41,699 nucleotides of DNA from Kiritimatiellia bacterium (GTDB taxonomy: Bacteria; Verrucomicrobiota; Kiritimatiellia; RFP12; UBA1067), in contig JAGCAM010000043.1 in NCBI GenBank assembly GCA_017652705.1, positions 1 through 41,699 of the forward strand, read 5' to 3'. This document shows positions 1 through 7,703 of this stretch, in pieces; within the stretch, counting starts at the first letter, position 1; the number at the start of each line of letters is the position of its first letter. A program made the translations under genes and the position numbers. Under the pieces are notes generated by a model that was not told where the DNA came from, made no database searches, and saw nothing but the letters and a program-made list of their open reading frames with translations.

Positions 1-16
1 CGTCTCCGCGGCTTTT

Positions 17-133
17 TGCCGGTGGCCACAGAGGAGTCGCCATACCCGTTCCCATTCCGAACACGGAAGTCAAGGGCTCCATCGCCGAGGGTAGTGCGGG
101 ACCCGCCCGTGCGAGAGTAGGACGCCGCCGGCC
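17..133 (+). rRNA. rrf: 5S ribosomal RNA
   Basis: Structural RNA of the large ribosomal subunit. The block has the conserved 5S core: a CCCATTCCGAACACGGAAGT-type loop near 50-70 and the GAGAGTAGG segment near 113-121. The ends pair through a terminal helix (GCCGG at 18-22 with CCGGC at 128-132). The 23S gene is presumably just upstream, outside the window. The exact ends are estimated to within a few bases. A perfect hairpin with flanking T and A runs follows at once. Confidence 0.95.
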
Positions 134-166
134 CTTTTTGTCTCCGCCACCGGCGGAGACAAAAAG
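134..166 (+). terminator. Intrinsic terminator after 5S rRNA
   Basis: A perfect 15-bp inverted repeat (134-148 with 152-166) has a 3-nt loop ACC. The outer part of the stem is CTTTTT/AAAAAG, so the element presents a U-tract in either direction and could terminate both strands. It closes the rRNA operon and separates it from the downstream secreted-protein gene. Confidence 0.85.
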
Positions 167-189
167 GAACCCACGGGAAATCTATTGAC

Positions 190-1878
190 ATGGGTGTTGA
201 AAAAAATACATTTGCTTGCGCATTCGCGGTGATATGCGCAGTTGGCGCATCCCGCGCCGAAGTTGCCGGGCATTGCCCGTTCAACGCGCTCAGGTTCGGT
301 TTCGGTTTCACCGCCCCCGGCAAATGGCCGGCTATGCGCGCGGCGATCGAGAAGAACCGCGCCGCGTTCGACGAGGTGTGGTTCTCCACCGGAATTTCCT
401 ATCCGCCGCTGGAATGGCACCGGTTGCATTCCGGCCGGTGCGCGGCGGCGGTGGCGGATCTGCGGCGGCTGGGAGTGGTGCCTTCGATCGAGATTCAGAC
501 AATTATCGGCCACGGCGACGATCTGCTCGCATCAGGTGATTGCAGCGGTCAGACATGGGGAACATGGACCGGATGCGACGGTACCGCCGCCAAACACGCC
601 GCCTGCTCGCGGGATCCGCGGCTCGCCGCTTATTTCGTCCGCGTGGCGGAGATATACGCGGAATGGAGGCCTGGTTCGATGTGGATAGACGACGACGTTA
701 CGCTGCGCAACAGGGCGCCGATGAATCCGGCGAGGGCGTTGGACGGGTGTTTCTGCGACAGGTGCGTTTCGGCTTTTTCGGCCGCGGAGGGGAAGCGGTG
801 GACGCGCGCGGAGCTTGAGAAAGCGCTGCGATCGGACAAGCAGGTTGCCGGGAGGTGGTGGGATTTTCAGGCGGGGTCGCTCGCGGAACTCGCCGGCGGG
901 ATTGTGCGGGCGGCGCACGCGGTTTCGCCGGAGACGCGTTTCGGCTATCAGTTCGGCGGCACGTGGGCGAAGCAAATCGTCGAAGCGATTCACGCCGCCG
1001 GCGGGAGCCCCGTGCGTCTGCGTCCGGGCGCCGGCGCGTACTGGGACACCAACCCATTTGATCAGTTGGAAAAAGCGTATTACCTACAGGTTCTCGTGCG
1101 CAAGTACGGCGAAATCGGCTGCGCGGGGGAGGTCTGCCCTGAAATCGAAACATGTCCTCGCACGTTTTCGTGCAGAACGCCCCAGGGCGTCATTCTCGAA
1201 GCGTTCGAGAACCTCGCGCTCGGTATGGATTTTCTCAGCATGTTCATCGCTGATACGCGCGGGGGCGAGGATGTGGCGTACTACGCTGACAGGCTGTTCC
1301 CGAGGCTGGCTGAAGCGAACGGTTTTCTGAAGGCTTACCGAGATGCCTCGGAGGGTGCGTCGCCTTGCGGTTTCACCGTGCCGGGCGGGATTCCTCCGCC
1401 GCTCGTCGCCTGCCGCGGCATTCCGGTGGCCGCCGGCAAGTGCATTTCGCTCGGTGAGCTGCCCGACGTCGGGTCCATACCGGTGCGGACGGCCGGCTCG
1501 GGGTGGGTGAAAGGCAAAGGTCTCCACACCAGGATAATGCAGATAGCGGCCGGGCCTGCGCTCATCTCTTTCGCAGAGAAATGCGACGAGGCGAGCGGCG
1601 GGAGGACTCCGGTCATGTTCGGGGGGCCGGTCATGGCGTGGGTGATGCCGCGCGTTGCACCGGACGGCGCGTTGAAGACCGTGGCGGTGGTCAATGCGTC
1701 GATCGACCGTCAGGAGCCGGTCGCGGTGAAGCTCAGGGGAGCGGGCGGCGCCAGGATATTCTGGCGCACGCCGGAAGGTTCGCGCGAGTTGCGGGTCGCC
1801 GGGTGCGCCTCCGCCGTCGAGGTGGAATTGCCGCGCATAGGCGCTTGGCAGTGCGGTTTTATCGAAGTTCGCCATTGA
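190..1878 (+). CDS. Secreted glycoside-hydrolase-like TIM-barrel protein
   Basis: 562 aa. The N-terminus looks like a Sec signal peptide: hydrophobic residues about 8-20, then SRA before a likely cleavage site at residue 23. The mature part resembles clan GH-A-like hydrolases of PVC bacteria. It has an FDEVWFSTG strand near residues 60-70, a WIDDD motif near 165-169, and a CFCDRC cysteine cluster near 187-192 of the kind seen in GH42-like beta-galactosidases. The last 150 residues look like a beta-sandwich. Asp/Glu residues of the WIDDD and later PEIE segments are candidate catalytic residues, but I cannot assign a family or substrate. ATG at 190 is chosen because it preserves the signal peptide. 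The gene is alone between the 5S terminator and a tRNA promoter, and I see no convincing promoter of its own. Confidence 0.6.
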   Translation: MGVEKNTFACAFAVICAVGASRAEVAGHCPFNALRFGFGFTAPGKWPAMRAAIEKNRAAFDEVWFSTGISYPPLEWHRLHSGRCAAAVADLRRLGVVPSIEIQTIIGHGDDLLASGDCSGQTWGTWTGCDGTAAKHAACSRDPRLAAYFVRVAEIYAEWRPGSMWIDDDVTLRNRAPMNPARALDGCFCDRCVSAFSAAEGKRWTRAELEKALRSDKQVAGRWWDFQAGSLAELAGGIVRAAHAVSPETRFGYQFGGTWAKQIVEAIHAAGGSPVRLRPGAGAYWDTNPFDQLEKAYYLQVLVRKYGEIGCAGEVCPEIETCPRTFSCRTPQGVILEAFENLALGMDFLSMFIADTRGGEDVAYYADRLFPRLAEANGFLKAYRDASEGASPCGFTVPGGIPPPLVACRGIPVAAGKCISLGELPDVGSIPVRTAGSGWVKGKGLHTRIMQIAAGPALISFAEKCDEASGGRTPVMFGGPVMAWVMPRVAPDGALKTVAVVNASIDRQEPVAVKLRGAGGARIFWRTPEGSRELRVAGCASAVEVELPRIGAWQCGFIEVRH

Positions 1879-1904
1879 CTTTCGGCCCTGGAATTTGATA
1901 TACT
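1875..1904 (+). promoter_or_regulatory. Promoter of tRNA-CAT gene
   Basis: The -35 is TTGACT (1875-1880), the spacer is 18 bp, and the extended -10 is TGA-TATACT with the hexamer at 1899-1904. The predicted transcription start is near 1911, about 14 nt before the tRNA. The -35 overlaps the TGA stop (1876-1878) of the upstream hydrolase-like gene. Confidence 0.75.
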
Positions 1905-1924
1905 CCGCACCAAATGTCAAACAA

Positions 1925-2000
1925 GGCGAGATAGCTCAGTTGGTAGAGCGCAGGACTCATAAGCCTAAGGTCAAGGGTTCGATCCCCTTTCTCGCCACCA
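1925..2000 (+). tRNA. tRNA with CAT anticodon (elongator Met, or Ile2)
   Basis: A 76-nt cloverleaf. Acceptor stem GGCGAGA/TCTCGCC, D-arm GCTC...GAGC, T-arm AAGGG TTCGATC CCCTT, and CCA encoded at 1998-2000. The anticodon CAT is at 1958-1960 in the loop CTCATAA. Position 1 pairs with 72, so it is not the usual initiator. CAT can be elongator tRNA-Met or the lysidine-modified Ile2 (AUA) tRNA, and sequence alone does not settle this. The anticodon stem has two non-Watson-Crick pairs, C27-A43 and A31-G39. The next coding region starts only 7 nt after CCA. Confidence 0.92.
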
Positions 2001-2007
2001 TCCCGAA

Positions 2008-2670
2008 ATGAAATCCCGTCTGCCGTTTCCGATACTCCATGAAGATTCCGATTTGATCGTAATCGACAAGCCGGCGGGCATGCTGACGACGCGCACGCGG
2101 GCGAAAGAAACCAGTACGGCGGAGGAACGTCTCAACGACTATGTGCGCAAGGGTCAGCGCCGGAGCCGCCGCCGGGTGTGGCTGGTGCACCGTCTCGACC
2201 GCGGCACGAGCGGCGTGATGATGTTCGCGAAGAGCGAAGCGGTGGCGGAGCGGTTCCGTTCCGCCTGGAGCGAACTCACCGAAAAGACGTATCTGGCGGT
2301 CGTCGAAGGGGATCCGGGCGGGGGCGGCGTTTTCGAGTCTTATCTGCGTGACGACGAGCGGACAATGAAGGTGCGGAGTGTGAAAGATTCCCGTTGCGGC
2401 AAGTTCGCGCGCACGGAATGGAGGAAGCTTTCGGAGCGCAAAGGTTTCACGCTGGTGGAGGTGGCGCTGAAGTCTGGGCGGAAGAACCAGATAAGGGTGC
2501 ATTTCAGCGAGGCGGGGCATCCGGTGGCGGGCGACGTGAAATACGGTGCGCGCGCCGCGCCGAGGCTTTTTCTGCATTCGGCGAGGCTCAGGTTCAGACA
2601 TCCGGGCACCGGCGAATGGATGGAATTCGATTCGCCGGCCGAATTCGACTGGAGGGGGGAGACGCGGTGA
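2008..2670 (+). CDS. RluA-family RNA pseudouridine synthase
   Basis: 220 aa. Isomerises uridine to pseudouridine in rRNA or tRNA. The RluA catalytic motif HRLDRGTSG is at residues 61-69 with the catalytic Asp at 64. The N-terminal DLIVIDKPAGML segment and the C-terminal GRKNQIRVHF and GHPVAGDVKYG motifs are also typical. There is no N-terminal S4 domain, as in the RluA/RluC-catalytic-only subgroup. The target site cannot be predicted. The gene starts 7 nt downstream of the tRNA 3' CCA with no Shine-Dalgarno sequence in that gap, so it is probably co-transcribed with the tRNA. Its stop overlaps the GTG start of the next gene (GTGA). Confidence 0.9.
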   Translation: MKSRLPFPILHEDSDLIVIDKPAGMLTTRTRAKETSTAEERLNDYVRKGQRRSRRRVWLVHRLDRGTSGVMMFAKSEAVAERFRSAWSELTEKTYLAVVEGDPGGGGVFESYLRDDERTMKVRSVKDSRCGKFARTEWRKLSERKGFTLVEVALKSGRKNQIRVHFSEAGHPVAGDVKYGARAAPRLFLHSARLRFRHPGTGEWMEFDSPAEFDWRGETR

Positions 2671-3335
2671 ACGCGTTGTTTTTCGACATCGACGGCACGC
2701 TATTCGACACGAAGGCCGATCTGGCGGCCACGGTGAACCACGCGCGGCGCGATCTGGGGCTGGCCGAGTGGCCTGAAGACCGGATCGTCGCCAATGTCGG
2801 GCGCGGGGCGAAACACCTGCTGGTCAACAGCGTGCCTGAATGTCTCGGACCGGAGGCGTCAATGCCGCGGGGGTACGAGGAGCTCCGCGCGATTTTTCTC
2901 GGGCGGTACGCCGAACACTGCTGCGAGCGGGTGGCGCCGTACCCCGGGGTGCGGCGGACGCTGGACGAGCTGCGCGACCGCGGCTGGCTGATGGGGGTCA
3001 ACACCAACAAGCCGAACTTCGCGGTGAAAATGATTCTCGAGAAGTTCGGTTTCACGCGGTATTTCGGTTCGGCGGTGGTGGCCGGCGGCGACGGTTTCGA
3101 ACTCAAGCCGAGTGCGCAGCCGCTGCACGAGTGCGCTTCGCGCCTGCGTGGGCACCGGCTTTCACCGCAGGACTGGATGGTCGGCGACAACTGGACGGAC
3201 ATGCAGTGCGCGTCGGCGGCCGGGATAAAAGGCGCGTTCTGCACTTTCGGCTTCGGCCAACTCCAGGGGGCGCGGTTCAACGTGAAAATCGGGCGGATCG
3301 AAGAATTGCTGCGCCACTTGAAAGCAGAGGACTGA
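2667..3335 (+). CDS. gph: HAD-family phosphoglycolate phosphatase-like hydrolase
   Basis: 222 aa. HAD phosphatase of the Gph type, which hydrolyses 2-phosphoglycolate. Motif I is DIDGTLFD (Asp7 nucleophile, Asp9), motif II lies in GVNTNKP, the motif III lysine is in LKPSAQPL, and motif IV is VGDNWTDM. A helical cap domain (about 17-85) follows motif I. The GTG start is favoured: a GGAGGGGGGA Shine-Dalgarno sequence at 2651-2660 lies 6 nt upstream, and the GTGA overlap couples it to the pseudouridine synthase. Relatives act on other small phosphomonoesters, so the exact substrate is inferred. Confidence 0.8.
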   Translation: MNALFFDIDGTLFDTKADLAATVNHARRDLGLAEWPEDRIVANVGRGAKHLLVNSVPECLGPEASMPRGYEELRAIFLGRYAEHCCERVAPYPGVRRTLDELRDRGWLMGVNTNKPNFAVKMILEKFGFTRYFGSAVVAGGDGFELKPSAQPLHECASRLRGHRLSPQDWMVGDNWTDMQCASAAGIKGAFCTFGFGQLQGARFNVKIGRIEELLRHLKAED

Positions 3336-3348
3336 ATTTGATATAATA
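3319..3348 (+). promoter_or_regulatory. Promoter of rpmH operon
   Basis: TTGAAA (3319-3324), 18-bp spacer, TATAAT (3343-3348) with the extended TGA in front. The predicted start near 3355 gives a leader of about 25 nt containing GAAAGG (3365-3370), so this mRNA is leadered. The -35 overlaps the end of the upstream gph gene. Confidence 0.8.
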
Positions 3349-3379
3349 CACCGAAATTTCAGTTGAAAGGAAGACAATC

Positions 3380-3517
3380 ATGAAGATGACATGGCAGCCG
3401 TCGAGGATCAAGCGTAAACGCAAGATCGGTTACCGCGCCCGCAAGGCGACGAAAGGAGGGCGCAAAGTGCTTGCGTCTCGCCGCGCCAAGGGGCGCAAGC
3501 GCCTTACGCAGGTATAA
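3380..3517 (+). CDS. rpmH: 50S ribosomal protein L34
   Basis: 45 aa, very basic. It matches the L34 pattern throughout: [12 protein letters not shown] at the N-terminus, then [12 protein letters not shown], then [11 protein letters not shown]34 binds 23S rRNA in the large subunit. ATG 3380 gives the usual two-residue lead before the T-W/F-QPS motif; the ATG two codons later is less likely. GAAAGG at 3365-3370 is the ribosome binding site. rpmH-rnpA-yidD-yidC is the classic conserved order. Confidence 0.97.
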   Translation: MKMTWQPSRIKRKRKIGYRARKATKGGRKVLASRRAKGRKRLTQV

Positions 3518-3527
3518 GGTAGCTTTG

Positions 3528-3860
3528 ATGTCCACGCGACTCCCCGGGGCGAGGTACAGGCGTATCTTCGACCGGGGGCGTTCCGTAAAGGGACGTCTCC
3601 TGGCGGCGTGGTATCTTGAATCGCCGGACGCCGACCGCATGGCCGGCGTCGTCGTTTCAAAGCGGAGTTTCCACGACGCGGTGGCGCGCAACCGCGCCAA
3701 GCGGCTGATGCGCGAGGCGTTCAGGCTGCTGGTCAAAGCAGGTTGCATGCCGGAGAATACGGAGTGGGTTTTCGTGGCGAGGAGCGCGATGGGCGGCAAG
3801 AAATGCTCCGATGTGGCTGAGGAGATGAAATGGTGCGCAAGGCGCTTGTCGCGGCGGTGA
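3528..3860 (+). CDS. rnpA: Ribonuclease P protein component
   Basis: 110 aa. Protein subunit that helps RNase P RNA bind and cleave the 5' leader of pre-tRNA. The diagnostic RNR motif is clear (ARNRAKRLMREAFR, about residues 54-67), preceded by the SKRSF strand. ATG 3528 lies 10 nt after the rpmH stop with AAGG (3516-3519) upstream. The open frame reaches further upstream inside rpmH, but that part has no family similarity. The 3' end overlaps yidD by 31 nt. Confidence 0.95.
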   Translation: MSTRLPGARYRRIFDRGRSVKGRLLAAWYLESPDADRMAGVVVSKRSFHDAVARNRAKRLMREAFRLLVKAGCMPENTEWVFVARSAMGGKKCSDVAEEMKWCARRLSRR

Positions 3861-4084
3861 GGGGATACCAGGTCGTGCTCGGCCCGTCGATGGGCGGGGT
3901 GTGCCGGTTCGAGCCGAGTTGTTCGAATTACATGATCGAGGCGCTCAACTCGCACGGGGCGGTGAAGGGTCTGCTGCTGGGGCTTTGGCGGTTGCTGCGG
4001 TGCCACCCGTTCGGCGGGTACGGGTACGATCCGGTGCCGCCGAAAGGGCGGTGGAAAAACGATTTTGAGAGGGACGCTAAATGA
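3830..4084 (+). CDS. yidD: Membrane protein insertion efficiency factor YidD
   Basis: 84 aa. Small membrane-associated protein that assists YidC/Sec-dependent insertion of inner-membrane proteins. It has the family signatures: GYQVVLGP at the N-terminus, CRFEPSCSNYMIEAL, and CHPFGGYGYDPVP. It starts inside the end of rnpA and ends in an ATGA overlap with yidC, so translation of the three genes is probably coupled. Confidence 0.96.
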   Translation: MVRKALVAAVRGYQVVLGPSMGGVCRFEPSCSNYMIEALNSHGAVKGLLLGLWRLLRCHPFGGYGYDPVPPKGRWKNDFERDAK

Positions 4085-5838
4085 ACAAGACGGAAAAACT
4101 GATTTCTTTGCTGCTGGGCGCGGTTCTGGTCTGGTATCTCTTCAGCGAGAGCAACCGCGCCAAGCGGGAGGCGGCGAATCGCCCGCAGCCGCCGCAGTCG
4201 GTGTCGACCAATGCGGCGGCGGTTCCGCCGGCGGGGGGGACGGCGGCGGTCGCCGAAAAAGCGGCGGTCGCGGCGGAAGCCGCCGCGAAAGAGCCGCCGG
4301 TCGAAATGCACGACACGTTCATTTCGATTTCCAACGCCGACGAAGTGGTGACTTTCGCGGCCAACGAGCGGGGGGCGTCCGTGAAGAGCGTTACGCTGCT
4401 CGGCTACGCGCGCGGCGCCGGCGCGGTGTCGGCGGAAAATCCGCCGGTGGAACTTGATTTCGGCGAGAGCGGCGGGAGGGCGCTTGAACTGCGCGGCGTC
4501 GCCGGGCCGGCCGAGGGCGAGAAGGCCGAGTTCTTCGCCGATTCGCCGACGAGCGTAGTCTACCGCACTTCGCGCATGACGCGGCGCTTCTCGTTGGCGG
4601 GGGGCTACGTGATCGCGATGGAAGAGACGTTCGCCGCCACCGGCGGGGCGCACACCGTCGGCATCGGGTGCATGGGCATGGGCAGTTCGAAGAACGATCT
4701 GCTTTCGGTGGACAGCATGGCGCTCGACGCCGGCAAGGGCAAACCCGGGGTCATCCACCACGGCGACGATGATTCGCCGCTCAAGCCGTACCTTGTAGGC
4801 GGTCTGGCCGGCGGCTGCAGCGGCGCGAAAAACGCGGCGGGCATGCCGCGGTCGGTGAAAGTCGGGTATCCGGGCGCGCAGACATGGCTTGCCGCCAAGA
4901 ACAGGTTCTTCGTGGTTGCGCTCGCTTCGTGCGACCAGCTGAACGGAGGTTTCAGCGCAGTGATCGACCGCGACACCGCCAAAAGCGCCTATGCGCCGGA
5001 GAGACTGTCGGCGGCGGTTGAATTCGGGGAGCTGCCGCGCAGACGGTCGGCGGTATTCTACGCCGGGCCGAAGAAACAGCATCTGCTCTGGAATCTCGGC
5101 ATGAAGGACGTCATGGAGTTCGGCATGTGGCGGTGGCTCTGCTACCCCCTGGTGTGGGTGCTCAACCTGTTCAACGATTTAATACCCAACTACGGCGTGG
5201 CGATAATTCTGCTGACGATTCTCGTGAGGATCATGTTCTGGCCGCTCACCCGCAAGTCGACGGAGGGCATGAAGAAGATGCAGGAAATCCAGCCCCTCAT
5301 GAAGGAACTGCAGAAGAAATTCAAGGACAATCCCCAGCGGCTGCAGCAGGAGACCTGGGCGCTCTACAAGGAGAAGAAGGTCAATCCGCTGAGTTCCTGT
5401 CTGCCGATGCTCATACAGATACCGGTGTTCATCGCCCTGTTCAACGTGCTGCGGTCGGCGGTGGAGCTGCGGTACGCGCCGTTTCTGTGGATCGGGGATC
5501 TGTCGGAGCCGGAAGCGCTCTTCGCGGACTGGTTCCCTTTCGGGGGGCTGAATCTGCTGCCGATACTGATGGCGGTAACGACGGCGCTGCAGAGCGCGTT
5601 CACCCCGACCTCCGGCGACGCGAAGCAGCAGCGGATGATGATGATCTTCATGCCGGCGATGATGCTGGTGATGTTTTACTCGTTTCCGTCGGCGCTTTCG
5701 CTGTACTGGTTCCTGTCGAACATCTTTTCGATCGTGCAGATGTGGCTGATCCGCCGCGAAGCCGCGAAGAAGCAGAATGCCGCGTCGCCCGAGATCATCG
5801 AGCCGGTGCAGACGCGGCAGATGCGCCGGCACCGGTGA
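4081..5838 (+). CDS. yidC: Membrane protein insertase YidC
   Basis: 585 aa, the long Gram-negative form. It has an N-terminal membrane anchor (about 7-22), a low-complexity Pro/Ala linker, a large periplasmic P1 beta-domain (about 70-330), and the conserved insertase core (about 350-565) with several transmembrane segments. The core carries the hydrophilic-groove arginine in ILVRIMFWPLTRKS, followed by the coiled cytoplasmic helical hairpin (MKKMQEIQPLMKELQKKF). The C-terminus is basic. The ATGA overlap with yidD and conserved order support the call. Confidence 0.97.
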   Translation: MNKTEKLISLLLGAVLVWYLFSESNRAKREAANRPQPPQSVSTNAAAVPPAGGTAAVAEKAAVAAEAAAKEPPVEMHDTFISISNADEVVTFAANERGASVKSVTLLGYARGAGAVSAENPPVELDFGESGGRALELRGVAGPAEGEKAEFFADSPTSVVYRTSRMTRRFSLAGGYVIAMEETFAATGGAHTVGIGCMGMGSSKNDLLSVDSMALDAGKGKPGVIHHGDDDSPLKPYLVGGLAGGCSGAKNAAGMPRSVKVGYPGAQTWLAAKNRFFVVALASCDQLNGGFSAVIDRDTAKSAYAPERLSAAVEFGELPRRRSAVFYAGPKKQHLLWNLGMKDVMEFGMWRWLCYPLVWVLNLFNDLIPNYGVAIILLTILVRIMFWPLTRKSTEGMKKMQEIQPLMKELQKKFKDNPQRLQQETWALYKEKKVNPLSSCLPMLIQIPVFIALFNVLRSAVELRYAPFLWIGDLSEPEALFADWFPFGGLNLLPILMAVTTALQSAFTPTSGDAKQQRMMMIFMPAMMLVMFYSFPSALSLYWFLSNIFSIVQMWLIRREAAKKQNAASPEIIEPVQTRQMRRHR

Positions 5839-5874
5839 AGGGCGGCGCGGACAGTGGTTTCGGAGGGCGGCGGA

Positions 5875-6903
5875 GTGGCAGAGCAACGCGAGAACGACCA
5901 GAAAACGGCTGCGTCGCGCAAGACGGCCAAACTGAAGAACAGACTGCTCGCCCCGGTCGAATGGCTCGGCATCGCCGCCGGGCTGTGCATCATGCCCTGG
6001 CTGCCGCGCCGGGCGCTTTTCCCGCTGTGCGACTTGATTTCCCGCGTCATGTACATTTTCGACCGTCGCGGCAGGCGCCGGGCGCTTGAAAATCTGCGCA
6101 TCCTGCGCGGCGAGTACAGGAATTTCCCGGATGTCGTGTTTTTCAATCCGGACGCCGCGCCTTACGACCCTTCGCCGGGCGAGGAGCGGATCGTGCGCCG
6201 TTCGTACCGCAACATGAGCCGCACGGTGGGTTACGCTTTCTGGACGTGTTTCAGGGCGCGGGCGCGCTGCGCGGCCACCGGCGTCATGTGCGAGGAGGGC
6301 AGAAAGTTTCTTTCCGGGAACCGCCCGGTGGTGACGGTGTCGGGGCATATCGGCTGCTGGGAACTGCTCTCGCAGCTGGCCTTTCTCGAAGGGCACGGCA
6401 TGATGTCGGTCGCCAAGGACATCGGAACCCCCGGCATGACGGCTCTGCTCATGAAAGCGAGACGCTCGATCGGGCAGGAGATCGTCCGGGCGGAGGGGGC
6501 TTTCCGCCCGCTGATGCAGGGTCTCCGGCGGGGTCTTTCGCTCGGGCTGCTGGTGGACCAGAGCGTGTCGCCGAAGCGCGGCGGCGTGTGGGTGAAGTTT
6601 CTGGGGATGCCTATGTCGGTCTCCGCGGCGCCCGCCTTTTTCGCCGCGAAGGGCATGGCGCCGATCGCGGTGGCCTGGTCGCGGCCCTTGAAAGACGGGC
6701 GGTACCGCTGCGAGGTGGTGGACGTGATTTCCGCCGCGGAGGCGCGCGACGTGTGGGCTACCACCCAGCGGTGCGCCGCCGATCTCGAGCGCGTCGTGCG
6801 CCGGCACCCCTCGTGCTGGGTGCTCAACTACAATTTCTTCAGCAATCTGCCGCGGCCGGAGGATCTGGTGAAGTTGAAGGCGAAACTCGCGGGCGCGAAA
6901 TGA
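5875..6903 (+). CDS. LpxL/HtrB-type lipid A acyltransferase
   Basis: 342 aa. Lysophospholipid-acyltransferase fold protein that adds a secondary acyl chain to lipid A on the inner membrane. The HX4E catalytic motif is H158-IGCW-E163. The 'NMSRTVGYAFW' region, the 'SLGLLVDQSV' block and the 'FFAAKGMAPIAVAW' strand are typical of LpxL. A hydrophobic segment (about 28-42) is the membrane anchor. The GTG at 5875 is preferred because GGAGGG (5862-5867) sits 7 nt upstream; a GTG at 5854 is in frame with weaker support. It probably ends the rpmH-yidC operon. Which acyl position it serves is unknown. Confidence 0.85.
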   Translation: MAEQRENDQKTAASRKTAKLKNRLLAPVEWLGIAAGLCIMPWLPRRALFPLCDLISRVMYIFDRRGRRRALENLRILRGEYRNFPDVVFFNPDAAPYDPSPGEERIVRRSYRNMSRTVGYAFWTCFRARARCAATGVMCEEGRKFLSGNRPVVTVSGHIGCWELLSQLAFLEGHGMMSVAKDIGTPGMTALLMKARRSIGQEIVRAEGAFRPLMQGLRRGLSLGLLVDQSVSPKRGGVWVKFLGMPMSVSAAPAFFAAKGMAPIAVAWSRPLKDGRYRCEVVDVISAAEARDVWATTQRCAADLERVVRRHPSCWVLNYNFFSNLPRPEDLVKLKAKLAGAK

Positions 6904-6910
6904 GCGATTA

Positions 6911-6921
6911 TGTGGTATAAT
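6911..6921 (+). promoter_or_regulatory. Extended -10 promoter, leaderless glycosyltransferase
   Basis: TGTGG-TATAAT; hexamer 6916-6921. No good -35 is seen. The start codon is at 6930, 9 nt after the hexamer, so the predicted 5' UTR is 0-3 nt. Confidence 0.75.
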
Positions 6922-6929
6922 AGAAACGC

Positions 6930-7703
6930 ATGAACAACATTCTCTGTCTCAAGTGGGGTGACCTTTATTCGGCGGAGTACGTGAACCGGCTCCACCGCGG
7001 GGTTAAAATGCATTTGCACCGCCCGTTCCGGTTCGTCTGCGTCACCGACGACCCGACGGGGCTGGAAGACGGGGTGGAGAGCGCGCCGGTGCCGCCGAAG
7101 CCGCCGGGCATGGAATTCAACGACCAGTACACCGCCTGGCCGAACATCTATCTGAAACTGTGCGTGTTCGAGAAGGGGTTCGCCGGGCTGGAGGGGCCGA
7201 CCCTGTTTCTCGACATCGACCAGATAGTGACCGGCGATCTCGACTGCTTTTTCGACTACCTCCCGGGCGAGTTCTGCATAATCCACAACTGGGTGGAATT
7301 CAGAAAGAGGCTGTTCCGCAAAGTCCCGTTCTGCGGCAATTCAAGCTGTTTCCGTTTCGAAGCCGGCGCGGCAAGCGACCGGATTTACCGGAAGTTCCTG
7401 TCCGAACTGCCGACCGCGCTCGACTACAACGTGTTCTGCACCGAGCAGAATTACATGACGCACGCGGTCGGGCCGGCGAACATCCGTTTCTGGCCGGACA
7501 ATTTCGTTCGCTCCTTCAAGCGGTCGTGCGTCCGGCCGTGGCCGCTGAACCACCTGCTGCCGCCACGGCTGCCGCGCGACACGAGAATACTGTGCTTCCA
7601 CGGCAACCCCACGCCGACGGAGGCGATCGCTGGCTACCGCGGGCGGCATCTCAACACCTGGACCAAGCCGGCGCCGTGGGTTAAGACGCTCTGGGAGAAA
7701 TGA
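6930..7703 (+). CDS. Glycosyltransferase with DxD motif (GT8-like)
   Basis: 257 aa, probably cytoplasmic, with no signal peptide or membrane helix. It has a GT-A nucleotide-sugar layout: an N-terminal strand (NNILCLKWG), then 'TLFLDIDQIVTGDLD', where D95-I-D97 is the metal-binding DxD. A later acceptor-site region has 'FCTEQNYMTHAVG' and a terminal FHGNPTP segment, as in GT8-like enzymes whose C-terminal FHGxxKPW closes the sugar site. It likely adds a hexose to LPS core or another surface glycan. Sugar and acceptor are unknown. It overlaps the following GT25 gene by ATGA. Confidence 0.75.
   Translation: MNNILCLKWGDLYSAEYVNRLHRGVKMHLHRPFRFVCVTDDPTGLEDGVESAPVPPKPPGMEFNDQYTAWPNIYLKLCVFEKGFAGLEGPTLFLDIDQIVTGDLDCFFDYLPGEFCIIHNWVEFRKRLFRKVPFCGNSSCFRFEAGAASDRIYRKFLSELPTALDYNVFCTEQNYMTHAVGPANIRFWPDNFVRSFKRSCVRPWPLNHLLPPRLPRDTRILCFHGNPTPTEAIAGYRGRHLNTWTKPAPWVKTLWEK

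Noticed and set aside
185-213. TTGACA, 17-bp spacer, TACATT promoter at the start of the first CDS
   Set aside because: The -35 overlaps the ATG at 190, and transcription would start inside the signal peptide. Moving the start downstream (GTG 229) destroys the signal peptide. Probably coincidental.
1925-2000. Initiator tRNA-fMet
   Set aside because: Position 1 pairs with 72 (G-C) and the three G-C pairs of the initiator anticodon stem are absent.
3319-4084. Replication origin near rpmH-rnpA-yidD
   Set aside because: No dnaA, dnaN or gidA genes and no TTATCCACA-like DnaA box clusters were seen; the gene order alone is not enough.
5854-5874. Earlier GTG start for the LpxL-like gene
   Set aside because: The later GTG at 5875 has GGAGGG 7 nt upstream; the seven extra residues have no family similarity.
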